From Moorella sp. E308F (GTDB lineage: Bacteria; Bacillota; DSM-521; Neomoorellales; Neomoorellaceae): a stretch of 64,000 nt of DNA. The notes beneath the pieces are model-generated. The model was given only the letters and a program-made list of their open reading frames with translations, did not search any database and was not told where the DNA came from. The stretch's first letter is position 1, and every line of letters begins with the position of its first letter. Shown here piece after piece: positions 54,417 through 64,000 of the stretch. The position numbers were made by a program, and so were the translations under genes. The stretch lies in NCBI RefSeq assembly GCF_006538365.1, contig NZ_BJKN01000002.1, forward strand, positions 1,006,411-1,070,410. The letters are read 5' to 3'.

Positions 54417-55503
54417 TGACTATACTGGTCCTGGTGACCAGTCCCTTCAAGCGGCCTTCCCTGTCCATTACCGGCAGATATTCCAACTTCTCCTGGATGA
54501 TCAGATCAAAAGCTTCCCGTGCTGGGGTTCCCTCAAACACTACAGGAACATCACGCGCCATTAAGTCCTGCACCTGGTGAGCCCGCTGGTAGTTGCGATT
54601 CAATTCCTCGATAGATACGGCGCCTAACAGCCGGCCAGATTCATCGGTAACCAGCAGCGTATCTACCTTTTTACGACGCATGGTAGCAACTCCTTCGGCA
54701 ACACCCGTATGAGGCCGCACCGTCACCGGTTCACCAATCATAACCTGTTCTACGGTGCGCAATTCCAGTCCGGGGGCCAGCCGATCTTTGCCGATGAACG
54801 ACGCTACGAACTCGTTGGCTGGGTGCCGCAACAGTTCTTCAGGCGCAGCGACTTGAACAATGTGGCCGTCTTTCATTACCACAATCCGATCAGCAAGCTT
54901 CAGGGCTTCGTCCATATCGTGGGTAACAAAGAGAATGGTCTTGCGCAGCTTGGCCTGCAAGGCCTTCAATTCCTCCTGCAGGTTTTCCCGTGTAATGGGG
55001 TCAAGGGCACCAAAGGGCTCATCCATAAGGATGAGCGGCGGTTCTGCCGCCAGGGCACGCAACACCCCGATACGCTGTTGCTGCCCCCCGCTTAGCTCTG
55101 AAGGGTAACGGTCAGAGTATTCATCAGGATCCATCCCCACCAGTTCCAGTAATTCGCGGACGCGCTGGCGACGGCGTTCTGCCGGCCATCCCAGTAGACG
55201 GGGTACCACATCTACGTTTTGAGCAATAGTCATGTTGGGAAACAGGGCGATCTGCTGGATAACGTAGCCAACCTGCCGCCGTAACGCTACGGGATTTTGT
55301 TCCCGGATGTCCTTGCCGTTAAGGTAGATAGCCCCGGCGGTGGGTTCGATAAGGCGGTTAACCATTTTTAAGGTGGTGGTCTTGCCACAACCGCTGGGGC
55401 CGATTAACACAATAAATTCTCCTGCTTTGACGTCCAGGTTAAAATCGGCTACGGCTATTCGGTTACCGTCATATACTTTTGAGACGTGTTCGAAGGTAAG
55501 CAT
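54373..55503 (-). CDS. opuCA: Osmoprotectant ABC transporter ATPase with two CBS domains (OpuCA)
   Basis: The 376 residues hold an ABC ATPase (Walker A IGPSGCGKTTTLK, signature LSGGQQQRIGVLRAL, Walker B LILMDEPFGALD, VTHDMDEAL) and a C-terminal CBS pair (VAEGVATMRRKKVDTLLVTDESGRLLGAVS; AREAFDLIIQEKLEYLPVMDREGRLKGLVTR). In Listeria OpuCA the CBS pair binds c-di-AMP and shuts off uptake. The gene follows the BusR-like gene by 47 bases, so the importer is probably controlled twice by the same messenger. Confidence 0.94.
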   Translation of the reverse strand: MLTFEHVSKVYDGNRIAVADFNLDVKAGEFIVLIGPSGCGKTTTLKMVNRLIEPTAGAIYLNGKDIREQNPVALRRQVGYVIQQIALFPNMTIAQNVDVVPRLLGWPAERRRQRVRELLELVGMDPDEYSDRYPSELSGGQQQRIGVLRALAAEPPLILMDEPFGALDPITRENLQEELKALQAKLRKTILFVTHDMDEALKLADRIVVMKDGHIVQVAAPEELLRHPANEFVASFIGKDRLAPGLELRTVEQVMIGEPVTVRPHTGVAEGVATMRRKKVDTLLVTDESGRLLGAVSIEELNRNYQRAHQVQDLMARDVPVVFEGTPAREAFDLIIQEKLEYLPVMDREGRLKGLVTRTSIVNALASVVWGDEASA

Positions 55504-55550
55504 GGCGTCCTCCTTTCAACAGTGCTGTTTCGGGCCAAAAACACCTGGTA

Positions 55551-56195
55551 TTAACTGTCATGAGGTGCTGGTTTAACTTCAGCCAGCTGACGGAGCCGAT
55601 CCACCGCGTTCTGGCTTCCTACCACAAGAAGCAAGTCCCCTGCGTTTAAGCGCAGCTCTGTCCCCGGAGAGGCGTACCAGCGGCCCCGGCGCCGCACAGC
55701 GGTAACGGTAACACCCGTAAGTGTCCTCAATTGGGCCTCTTGCACACTCTTTCCTACAAGGGGTGAACCCGGTGAAACCAGGACCTCTTCAGCATTCTGC
55801 ATGTTTTTTAGCATGCCGGTTTTAAAGTGCACAATTTCTTTAACCAGTTTATCGATTTCTGTGTTTAGCTTATTACGCTGTCTTATAAGGGTCTCCAGCC
55901 GGCGCTCCAAGACCTCAAGGGAGTTGTGTTCGTGAAAATCATCTATAAAGTCCCGGGCAGCCTGACGGGAAAGGATAATTACCCCACTCCCCGGAACTAC
56001 TTCAACCACCTGTCGTGCCTGCAGGAGCGCCAGGGCTTTTCTTACTGTTTCTGGCGAAACCCCGTACTGCCCGGCTAAACTAGTCCGGCCCGATACTCTT
56101 TCACCTTCCTTGTAAGTTCCCCGGAGAATTTCGCTGGCAATCATTAGCGCAATTTGTTCATAACGGGCCAGATCTTCGTTGCTTGTATAGTCCAT
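55551..56195 (-). CDS. busR: BusR-like GntR/RCK_C repressor of osmolyte uptake
   Basis: The 214 residues have a GntR winged helix (YEQIALMIASEILRGTYKEGERVSGRTSLAGQYGVSPETVRKALALLQA), a coiled coil (about 95-128, RLETLIRQRNKLNTEIDKLVKEIV) and an RCK_C/TrkA_C domain (GSPLVGKSVQEAQLRTLTGVTVTAVRRRG, ELRLNAGDLLLVVGSQNAVDRL). This is the BusR architecture; BusR binds c-di-AMP and represses glycine-betaine import in streptococci and lactococci. It is the first gene of the opuC operon. Confidence 0.9.
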   Translation of the reverse strand: MDYTSNEDLARYEQIALMIASEILRGTYKEGERVSGRTSLAGQYGVSPETVRKALALLQARQVVEVVPGSGVIILSRQAARDFIDDFHEHNSLEVLERRLETLIRQRNKLNTEIDKLVKEIVHFKTGMLKNMQNAEEVLVSPGSPLVGKSVQEAQLRTLTGVTVTAVRRRGRWYASPGTELRLNAGDLLLVVGSQNAVDRLRQLAEVKPAPHDS

Positions 56196-56222
56196 TTTTA
56201 GTCTCTCCTTACCGCCAACTCT

Positions 56223-56251
56223 ATATTATAACTTAGATTGTCACCTGTCAA
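56223..56251 (-). promoter_or_regulatory. busR-opuC promoter
   Basis: TTGACA (56246-56251) and TAATAT (56223-56228) on the minus strand, 17 bases apart. A GGTGACA word lies just after the -35, resembling the GTGAC half-site reported for BusR operators; a full second half is not clear. Confidence 0.65.
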
Positions 56252-56353
56252 CCTATCCCACTATGCCATTTTAATTACCAAATAAGTTCTAGAGCCAATA
56301 TCATAATGTAGGGACAAGGATATTATTGTCTTCATTCGGGTATAAACCGCAAA

Positions 56354-56394
56354 AAAAGCCGCCTTATTCTTTATGAAAGAGTAAGGTGGCTTTT
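56354..56394. terminator. Second hairpin after secF, AT-flanked
   Basis: A long near-perfect stem AAAAGCCGCCTTA.../...TAAGGTGGCTTTT with an ATGA loop, having A/T runs on both sides. It backs up the terminator nearer to secF. Confidence 0.7.
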
Positions 56395-56446
56395 GACTAT
56401 ACGGACAGGCTCATTGTAACATTCGATCACTGCCCATGGCCAGCGC

Positions 56447-56486
56447 ACATAAAAGATAGCCTGTCAAACTTCCTAACAGGCTATCT
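56447..56486 (-). terminator. Terminator of the secD-secF operon
   Basis: A perfect 11-bp stem AGATAGCCTGT/ACAGGCTATCT, then TTTTATG on the minus strand, about 30 bases after secF. Confidence 0.8.
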
Positions 56487-56517
56487 CCTGGTAAACCCTT
56501 TTATAGCCAAACTTTAT

Positions 56518-57453
56518 TTAATGGGAAGTAGCCTTGCGCGTCTTGGCTTTGGTCGCTGACTTGGTCACCGCCGCCTGCCGGTGGCGTTCCCGGCTAAAAT
56601 TACGCAAATCGATCCACAGGGGACTGGCGGTAAAGATTGAGGAGTAAGCACCGCTGATAGTACCGATGAGCATGGCCAGGGCAAAGGTCCTGGTGGTCTC
56701 ACCGCCCAGGAGCATCAAAGCCAGTAGGGCGATGACGACAGTCAAGACGGTATTAATAGACCGGGTCAGGGTCTGGTTAATACTGCGATTGACCAGTTCC
56801 TCTATAGTTTCCTTCTTGCGTAGCCGCAAGTTTTCCCGGATGCGGTCAAAAATAACAATGGTGTCATTTATAGAATAACCGATAATAGTCAGGATGGCCG
56901 CCACAAAGGTACTGTCTACTTCCCAGCGGAAAATGGCAAATAATCCTATAGTAACCAGGACATCATGAATCAGAGCCAGGATAGCCGCCAGGCCGGATAA
57001 AAATTCAAAGCGGATTGTGATATAGATAATCATCAGGACCCAGGCAATGGCCATGGCTTCAATACCTTTTATGGTCAGTTCCCGGCCAATGGTGGCGCCA
57101 ACCTTTTCATTTCGCTTTAAATCGAGTTGCCCCAATTTATCGCGCAGGGCACTAATTACCTGGTCGGTTTGTTCTTCACTGAGTTCTGTTGTCCGGACCA
57201 GAAACTCATTATTGCCCGCTGCTTGAATGGAGCTGTTACCCAGGTTGAGACCGCCGAGAACCTCCCTGACCTGGCTGGCACTAACCGGTTGCTGGAACTG
57301 GATCTGAACAATATTCCCGCCGGTGAAATCAATGCCAAAATTCAGGGGGGATGGCCAGTTCAGGACCATGGCTATAAGGCCCGGTATAATTATAAGCAGC
57401 GAAAGGGCATACCACCATTTGCGCCTGCCGATAAAATTAAAGTTTAAGTTCAT
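56518..57453 (-). CDS. secF: Protein translocase subunit SecF
   Basis: SecF assists SecYEG-driven export using proton motive force. The 311 residues have helix 1, LNFGIDFTGGNIVQIQF, an external domain and the five-helix C-terminal part with YSINDTIVIFDRIRENLRL and the NQTLTRSINT motif. Its ATG shares one base with the secD stop. Confidence 0.96.
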   Translation of the reverse strand: MNLNFNFIGRRKWWYALSLLIIIPGLIAMVLNWPSPLNFGIDFTGGNIVQIQFQQPVSASQVREVLGGLNLGNSSIQAAGNNEFLVRTTELSEEQTDQVISALRDKLGQLDLKRNEKVGATIGRELTIKGIEAMAIAWVLMIIYITIRFEFLSGLAAILALIHDVLVTIGLFAIFRWEVDSTFVAAILTIIGYSINDTIVIFDRIRENLRLRKKETIEELVNRSINQTLTRSINTVLTVVIALLALMLLGGETTRTFALAMLIGTISGAYSSIFTASPLWIDLRNFSRERHRQAAVTKSATKAKTRKATSH

Positions 57454-58739
57454 TAAATCTCACCCCTCGCCGCTACCGGTATTTGTCCTTCTTTGACCCC
57501 ATAGAGCCACAGTTTTTGGAAGGCTGGTACGCTAATGACCTGGTGTAAGAGGAAACGAGTCAGGGTTATGGCTGTGAACATGCTGGCGACAATACCTAAA
57601 GAGAGGGTGACGGCAAAGCCACGCACCGTGCCGCTGCCCAAGAAATAAAGGACCAGTGCCGCCAGCACCGTCGTGGCGTTAGCGTCAAAGATGGTGGTGA
57701 AGGCGCGCTTAAAGCCGGCATCAACAGCCGCACGTAAAGTTTTGCCATTACGCAGTTCCTCTTTGAGGCGCTCGTAGATAATAATATTGGCGTCGACGGC
57801 CATACCCACCGACAGCAAGAGGCCGGCTATGCCCGGTAGTGTCAGGGTAGCCTTTAAAGCCCACAGGACGACAAGGACAATCAAGGCGTAAATAATCAGG
57901 GAAAAATCGGCTACTAATCCCGGCAGGCGGTAAACAACAAGCATAAACAGGGCAATTAAAACCAGGCCGGCAATGATCGCCGTCTTACTCTTAGCCAGGG
58001 AATCAGCTCCCAGGGTCGGACCCACGGCTCGGCGCTCAATAATCTGCACTGGTACCGGGAGGGCGCCGCCGCGTAAGAGGGCTGCCAGGTTGGCTGCCTC
58101 CTGGAAGGAAGCAAAGCCGCCCCTGATGACCGCCTCGCCGCTGGGAATGGCTTCGTCAACATGGGGGTTTGTCAGCAGCTGGTTATCCAGGTAGATGGCT
58201 ATATGCCGCTTGGGGTCACCCCTGCTGTAGCTGCTGACCAGCTTCTGGGTCGTTTCGGCAAACTTTTTGGTGCCTTCGGCATTAAATTTCAGGGTAATTT
58301 CCGGCTCCCGGGTTTGCTGGTCAATAACGGCCCTGGCGTCTTTCAAGTCTTTCCCGGATACTACTACCTGGCCGTCACTGGTCTTAAACTCCAGTAAGGC
58401 TGTTTTACCGATCATTTTAACGGCTTCCTCCGGGTTGTTGACCCCGGCCAGCTGAATAATCAGGCGGTCACTACCTTCCCGCTGGATCACCGGTTCAGCT
58501 ATCCCCAGCTGGTCGACCCGGTCGCGCATAATCCGTTCCAGAGCAGCCATATCCTCACTGGTCACCGTATGTTCCGGTGTGCTCTGGGCCTGGATGAGGA
58601 TATAAACACCGCCGCGCAGATCCAGTCCGAGTTTCATGGCCCGTATTAAAGGTTGAAAGGCTCCTATGCCTAGCGCCAGGATGGCAACCAAAACAATGGC
58701 GAGCTTAAAGAAGCCGCCTGTTCCTTTTCCCCCTGCCAA
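57453..58739 (-). CDS. secD: Protein translocase subunit SecD
   Basis: The 428 residues include LGLDLRGGVYILIQAQ, the P1 head region (shortened relative to E. coli), GEAVIRGGFASFQEAANLA, RRAVGPTLGADSLAKS and the membrane part GMAVDANIIIYERLKEELRNGKTLRAAV, AGFKRAFTTIFDANATTV. A separate SecD and SecF (not fused as in Bacillus) is usual for Clostridia. Confidence 0.97.
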   Translation of the reverse strand: MAGGKGTGGFFKLAIVLVAILALGIGAFQPLIRAMKLGLDLRGGVYILIQAQSTPEHTVTSEDMAALERIMRDRVDQLGIAEPVIQREGSDRLIIQLAGVNNPEEAVKMIGKTALLEFKTSDGQVVVSGKDLKDARAVIDQQTREPEITLKFNAEGTKKFAETTQKLVSSYSRGDPKRHIAIYLDNQLLTNPHVDEAIPSGEAVIRGGFASFQEAANLAALLRGGALPVPVQIIERRAVGPTLGADSLAKSKTAIIAGLVLIALFMLVVYRLPGLVADFSLIIYALIVLVVLWALKATLTLPGIAGLLLSVGMAVDANIIIYERLKEELRNGKTLRAAVDAGFKRAFTTIFDANATTVLAALVLYFLGSGTVRGFAVTLSLGIVASMFTAITLTRFLLHQVISVPAFQKLWLYGVKEGQIPVAARGEI

Positions 58740-58849
58740 AATTCTCCTGCCTCCCTTGACAGAATGCGATTGTAGGACAACCTATTATAACTCCAGCAGG
58801 AGTTACCCGTCAATTGCTGCCAATACCACTCCTACCAGTTTTTACTATT

Positions 58850-59515
58850 TTACAGCAACCGGGCTTCATTGGCCACCAGCCCAAAATGGCAATCGAGGAA
58901 AGCGGCGGCCCGCCGGCACATCATCATCCGCGTCAGGAAGATCTCAAAATACTCCATGGGCGTGCTGATTGAAAGGTCAATGGTCAGTTCCAGGGTAATG
59001 GTACGCCTGGTAGCATCTACCCGTAAAAAGGAGTGCTGAACGGCGTAATTAACCCGGTCGTGGATATCAAAGGTACTGATATCATTATTGCGCACCCGGG
59101 AACGGTGGACATCAGATTTATCCGCCAGGATGAGGGCTGCCCCAACGATATTGACGGCCTGGCCATACTCTTCTTCATGGTTACCGATGGCGCCTGCAAT
59201 GGTAGCTACCTCAGGGATAGGCATACCCATGCGGGTTAGGATGCGGTAAGCCAGCAAGGCCCCTGTCTGGCCGTGATCCTGCCGGCTTATGACATTACCG
59301 ATATCATGCAGGTACCCGGCTATAGCCGCCAGTTCGGCCAGCCTCCGGTCATAGCCCAGGTGTTCAAGCACGTTATAGCTGATCTTGGCCACCAGGTTCA
59401 AATGGCGGTGGCTATGTTCAGTAAATCCCATGGCCCCCAGGTGTTCATTACCTTTAACAATCAGCGCATCTACTTCGGGATCCCTTTTAACATCTTCCAG
59501 GGTCACCGGATCCAA
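58850..59515 (-). CDS. HD-domain metal-dependent phosphohydrolase
   Basis: The 221 residues have an HD site (His70-Asp71 in GYLHDIGNV), upstream His in EHSHRHLNLVAKI and a later NHEEEYGQAVNI, plus a short N-terminal leader and a C-terminal helical part. The substrate is unknown (nucleotide or cyclic dinucleotide). It lies six bases after yajC in the secDF cluster. Confidence 0.85.
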   Translation of the reverse strand: MDPVTLEDVKRDPEVDALIVKGNEHLGAMGFTEHSHRHLNLVAKISYNVLEHLGYDRRLAELAAIAGYLHDIGNVISRQDHGQTGALLAYRILTRMGMPIPEVATIAGAIGNHEEEYGQAVNIVGAALILADKSDVHRSRVRNNDISTFDIHDRVNYAVQHSFLRVDATRRTITLELTIDLSISTPMEYFEIFLTRMMMCRRAAAFLDCHFGLVANEARLL

Positions 59516-59521
59516 TCCTTA

Positions 59522-59791
59522 TTATTCCTCCTGTCCCGGGACATAGGCCACCCCCGCCTTGTCCACTTCGACCTCAACCCGATCAGCAATGCGGACCATC
59601 AAAGTTCTATCTTTGATTTTCGTTATTCGGCCATGCAGCCCTCCAGCCAGGACCACCCGATCATCCACCTTCAAGCTGTTCAGCATTTCCTGGCGCCGTT
59701 TTTGTTGCTTTTGCTGGGGCCGGATCATTAAGAAATACAGGATTGCAAAGAAAACCACCATGTAAAAAATGGTTCCTGCCCACTGTTGCAT
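59522..59791 (-). CDS. yajC: YajC, Sec translocase accessory subunit
   Basis: An 89-residue single-helix protein (TIFYMVVFFAILYFLMIRPQQKQQKRRQEML, then LKVDDRVVLAGGLHGRITKI). I start at ATG 59791 with GGAGG ten bases ahead; an upstream frame extension lacks a ribosome site. The order tgt-yajC-secDF is the normal one. Confidence 0.95.
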   Translation of the reverse strand: MQQWAGTIFYMVVFFAILYFLMIRPQQKQQKRRQEMLNSLKVDDRVVLAGGLHGRITKIKDRTLMVRIADRVEVEVDKAGVAYVPGQEE

Positions 59792-59871
59792 GAAACAACC
59801 TCCATTCTTTCTTAAATTTAGTCTGGACTTGCTTATCATTCGACGTACCTTTGGAAAATACCTGCCCTGTT

Positions 59872-61011
<1,140 letters not shown>

Positions 61012-61106
61012 CTAATAATCCGAAAATAACTCGAAAACAAAGCCAGCACTCATCTACATAGTTTACCCTCCGGGGGTGGTCACTGACAAGCAACCGAAAC
61101 TCTTTC

Positions 61107-62147
61107 CTACAAGATCAGCATCGCATCCCCGAAGCTGAAGAAACGGTAGCCCTCTGCCACAGCAGTCCTGTAGGCGGCCAGGATTTTTTCCCGTCCGGCA
61201 AAGGCACTGACGAGCATAATGAGGGTTGATTTGGGCAGGTGGAAGTTGGTGATGAGGCAGTCAACGGCCTTGAAACGGTAGCCGGGGTAAATAAAGATAT
61301 CCGTCCAGCCGTTCCCTGGCTGGATAAGGCCTTCTTCAGTAGCTACCGTCTCCAGGGTGCGAACTACCGTCGTGCCCACGGCCACTATCCGCCCTCCCCG
61401 GGCGCGGGCGGCATTAATGGCCGCCGCCGCCTCTGGGGTTACTTCGTAGTACTCGGCATGCATATGGTGTTCTTCAATATTTTGCACCTTAACGGGGCGA
61501 AAAGTGCCCAGGCCAACATGGAGAAGGAGGTAGACTATTTGCACCCCCTGCCCCCGAAGCTGTTCCAGGAGGCGGGGGGTAAAATGTAGACCAGCCGTCG
61601 GCGCTGCCACGGAGCCTTCAACCCGGGCATAAACCGTCTGGTAGCGCCCGGGGTCCTCCGGCTTTTCTTTAATATACGGCGGCAGGGGCATCGCCCCCAG
61701 ACGGTCCAGGAGGGTTTCAAAGGGCCCTTCCTGGTAAAAAAACTGCAGTAATCGTCCCCCGGCGCTAGTCGTAGCCGTGGCCCGTGCCTTCAATTCCCCT
61801 TGACCAAAGATTATCTCCGTACCGACCGGCACCCGTCGCCCCGGCCGTACCAGGGCCTCCCAGGTATCCCGGTCGCGCCGGGTTAGTAAAAGAACTTCAA
61901 TCCTGGCCCCGGTACCGGCCCGGCGGCCCCAAAGACGGGCCGGTATCACCCTGGTCTCATTTAAAACCAGGACATCCCCCTCTTTGAGATAATCAGGCAG
62001 GTCGTAGAAATGACGGTGTTCCAGATAGCCCCTTTCCCGATTAAGGACAAGGAGGCGCGAGGCATCCCGCGGCTCCACCGGTGTCTGGGCAATCAATTCC
62101 GGCGGCAGATCATAGTCGAATTCTTCCAGGCGCAAAACACCTTTCAC
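61107..62147 (-). CDS. queA: S-adenosylmethionine:tRNA ribosyltransferase-isomerase QueA
   Basis: QueA adds the epoxycyclopentandiol ring to preQ1-tRNA. The 346 residues include [68 protein letters not shown] and [19 protein letters not shown]. Its start overlaps the spoIID stop by four bases. Confidence 0.97.
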   Translation of the reverse strand: MKGVLRLEEFDYDLPPELIAQTPVEPRDASRLLVLNRERGYLEHRHFYDLPDYLKEGDVLVLNETRVIPARLWGRRAGTGARIEVLLLTRRDRDTWEALVRPGRRVPVGTEIIFGQGELKARATATTSAGGRLLQFFYQEGPFETLLDRLGAMPLPPYIKEKPEDPGRYQTVYARVEGSVAAPTAGLHFTPRLLEQLRGQGVQIVYLLLHVGLGTFRPVKVQNIEEHHMHAEYYEVTPEAAAAINAARARGGRIVAVGTTVVRTLETVATEEGLIQPGNGWTDIFIYPGYRFKAVDCLITNFHLPKSTLIMLVSAFAGREKILAAYRTAVAEGYRFFSFGDAMLIL

Positions 62148-63601
62148 CTGCGGTAAGAAGCAATTTTTAAGCGGCCGTCAAAGCGGTCCTGGTTATAATA
62201 GTGTTCAATAATTTGCTGGTAAGTATACCCTTTTTCTGCCATCCCCATGGCGCCCCACTGGCTTAAGCCCAAACCATGGCCGTTACCCCGGCCCTGGAAT
62301 ACTACCTGCCGAAACATCTTCGGTATACTGCGGGTACCATCCCGGCCGGCTACCGTATACTCACCGGCGGCGCCGTTGGGAGCGTTCATCACCCCGCCGG
62401 CCCCCAGGGCCACCAGCTCGGCACCGTAATTTACGGCCCGCTGCTCGCCGGTGCCGTCCAGGATGTTAACAGTGGAATCCATCTGCACGGTAAACAAGGT
62501 GCTTTTCAGGATATCCTTCCCGAAGACGGCCCGGATGCCGTCCCGGAAGGCCGAGGCAGTCCCGGTGGTTGTCCGAATATCCATCCTGGTAACACGGCCG
62601 GAGACCGTTTCCCCCTGGCCGTCCCTGCGCTGGCGGGAAAGCACCAGGTCAACCACATCCCCGGCTGCCACCTGGCCCTGCCCCGCCAGCCAGGCATTGA
62701 ACTTTTCCTGGACCTGTTGCCGGGTCATGGTTACCGTCCAGGTGTAGGTGTTGGCCGGGTAGCCGCCCGGCGTCTGATGGGGATACTTTAAAGCCCACTC
62801 ATCTTCCGGAGAAGGCACCCCGCGCAAGTAGGGCAGGGGGTTGCTCCAGACATTCTCGCTGTCCTCGGTATAGCCGCCCGCATTGGCATGAAAGTAGGCC
62901 TCGATTACCCTGCCGTCATAGTAAATTACCTGCCCGCGGGTGGCATCGACGGCTTGAATGACTTTATCGCGGTTAGGGCCATAGTTGACCTCGGCTTCAT
63001 AACCGCCATAGACCTGCGTCATGGTATCATCGGTGACATCATATAAGGCAGCCGGTTTCAACCTCGTAACGGCATAAGAACGAGCAATCACAGCCTGGGC
63101 CTTGAGGGCCTCTATGCCGGCACTGGCCGGCATCTCCCTGCCCACCACGCCATAGAGGTATTGTTCCAGATCCAGGACATTAACAGCCATCAGGCCGCTG
63201 TCTCCCTTGAAAATATGCAAATTACCCCGGTAACGCTGCCCCTGGTAGCGGAAAAGATTCAAAGCCCCGGTATCCTGCGCTTTAAGCTGGATGGGGCCAG
63301 GGATTGTACCCGGGAAAGGCGTGCCCTCCCGGAGTAACTGATAGCCGGCCCCGGTATTTTTAACCGTCCACTTTTCTCCTTCTTTCACAGGGCTGATCTC
63401 CTTGCCGCTGGAGCCATCAATTAACTTGTAGCTGCCCTGGTCAACCTGGAAATCAACCTGCTCCAGATCGCCAGCGAGCAAGACCCGGATTATTGGTACG
63501 TCTCCTTTAGGGGCGGCACCTGCCGGTATCGTTACTAGAACCAGGAGCAAACTCGCCAGGAGAACGATTGCCCCCCCTCTCCTGCAGGCTTTATTTTTCA
63601 A
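62144..63601 (-). CDS. spoIID: SpoIID/LytB-domain protein (stage II sporulation protein D type)
   Basis: SpoIID is a lytic transglycosylase required for engulfment. The 485 residues have a signal peptide ([26 protein letters not shown]), SH3-like N-terminal part ([19 protein letters not shown]), and the core [55 protein letters not shown] with the catalytic Glu, then QVYGGYEAE and [16 protein letters not shown]. It ends [33 protein letters not shown]. It supports a spore-forming host. Confidence 0.92.
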   Translation of the reverse strand: MKNKACRRGGAIVLLASLLLVLVTIPAGAAPKGDVPIIRVLLAGDLEQVDFQVDQGSYKLIDGSSGKEISPVKEGEKWTVKNTGAGYQLLREGTPFPGTIPGPIQLKAQDTGALNLFRYQGQRYRGNLHIFKGDSGLMAVNVLDLEQYLYGVVGREMPASAGIEALKAQAVIARSYAVTRLKPAALYDVTDDTMTQVYGGYEAEVNYGPNRDKVIQAVDATRGQVIYYDGRVIEAYFHANAGGYTEDSENVWSNPLPYLRGVPSPEDEWALKYPHQTPGGYPANTYTWTVTMTRQQVQEKFNAWLAGQGQVAAGDVVDLVLSRQRRDGQGETVSGRVTRMDIRTTTGTASAFRDGIRAVFGKDILKSTLFTVQMDSTVNILDGTGEQRAVNYGAELVALGAGGVMNAPNGAAGEYTVAGRDGTRSIPKMFRQVVFQGRGNGHGLGLSQWGAMGMAEKGYTYQQIIEHYYNQDRFDGRLKIASYRR

Positions 63602-63710
63602 GTTTTCTCCTCTCCCTTTAGTGCCGTATTTTATTTAAGGTAAAAATTGAAGCCCATACAAAAGAAGCTTCTTGCAGCGATAGTTTAAAGAAACGATAAA
63701 TCCGGTCAGT

Positions 63711-64000
63711 TTATCTGGTTTTCTGGTACCCTGGTATCCCTTTACCTTCCGGAACTGCCTTCAAGCCTTTACTGCCGCCCGGGTTAACGTGGCCCGGGGC
63801 GGGCTCTTTCACCTGCCTGGCAGCCTTTGGTTTTTCCCGGGGATTACCTTCACCGGTTTTCTGGTCCTTTTCTTTTACCTGCCCCGGTCGCTCCTTGTAA
63901 TTGGTATTATTTTTCTGTTTCTCGCCCTGCCCCCCGTCGTCATCACGATGGTTACCAGCACTATTACCACCTGCAACTTGTTGCCCCAGGGCCTTCTTGA
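63711..64000 (-). CDS. C-terminal part of a hydrophilic low-complexity protein (5' end outside window)
   Basis: A minus-strand frame enters from the right edge and stops with TAA at 63711, giving about 96 residues. It is rich in Lys, Gly, Gln, Asn and Pro (examples: HRDDDGGQGEKQKNNTNY, REKPKAARQVKEPAPGHV) with no fold visible, ending VPEGKGIPGYQKTR. It is a disordered tail; the rest is not in view. It lies about 110 bases upstream of spoIID. Confidence 0.6.
   Translation of the reverse strand, partial: KKALGQQVAGGNSAGNHRDDDGGQGEKQKNNTNYKERPGQVKEKDQKTGEGNPREKPKAARQVKEPAPGHVNPGGSKGLKAVPEGKGIPGYQKTR

Larger units (their letters stand above)
56196..56517. other. Intergenic region between secF and busR
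   Basis: No gene is seen. It contains the busR promoter and two terminator hairpins in tandem (56354-56394 and 56447-56486). Confidence 0.6.

Overview
The window looks like chromosomal DNA of a spore-forming, anaerobic, thermophilic member of the Firmicutes, most likely Moorella or a close relative. The evidence is the gene set and order: dissimilatory sulfite reductase (dsr) genes, a selenocysteine-containing SelD, SpoIID, Rex, BusR/OpuC, and the Bacillus/Clostridia orders alaS-ireB-ruvX-DUF1292-mltG, tcdA-6S RNA-aspS-hisS and spoIID-queA-tgt-yajC-secDF. The genus is inferred from memory of gene content; no search was run. Almost every gene lies on the minus strand.

Region 1 (1-15.5 kb) is a sulfite-reduction island. 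In transcription order (right to left) it holds rex; a long YeiH-type transporter with a new 47-residue membrane protein; dsrM-dsrK-dsrC; a second, divergent module (a DsrC-like protein without CysB, a DsrA-like and a DsrB-like subunit, and a DsrN-type siroheme amidase); a triple-HTH regulator overlapping a TusA-like protein; selD, read through an in-frame UGA with a SECIS hairpin; then canonical dsrA-dsrB-dsrD and a TPR protein. No sat, apr, qmo or dsrJOP is in the window, so from this sequence alone sulfite rather than sulfate reduction is supported.

Region 2 (16-31.3 kb) is mostly housekeeping: cell wall (MltG, VanW), ruvX/ireB/alaS, a YgeY-type selenium-linked hydrolase, an AI-2E transporter, and the iscR-iscS-iscU-mnmA operon with a candidate IscR site on its promoter. 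Region 3 (31.4-36.6 kb) has an orphan cytochrome b/Tat-exported Fe-S pair with no catalytic subunit, and an IS607-type element. Its TnpB-related protein has an altered third RuvC motif and no zinc ribbon, and it is followed by a strongly structured stretch that may be its guide RNA scaffold. A nitroreductase gene sits directly at the element's right edge.

Region 4 (36.7-51.9 kb) carries mrp, rarA, trxA-csoR, tcdA, 6S RNA, aspS-hisS, an MBL hydrolase, dtd, rel, recJ, a LapA-type protein and a cation efflux protein. Region 5 (52-56.2 kb) is a BusR-regulated OpuC osmoprotectant importer. Region 6 (56.5-64 kb) is secF-secD, an HD protein, yajC, tgt, queA, spoIID and the C-terminus of a low-complexity hydrophilic protein.

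A dispersed AT-rich element with a conserved GC-rich core occurs four times (perhaps five), always in the same orientation upstream of minus-strand genes. Three of the four clear copies precede dsrA, dsrM and the yeiH-like gene. I do not recognise it as a named element.
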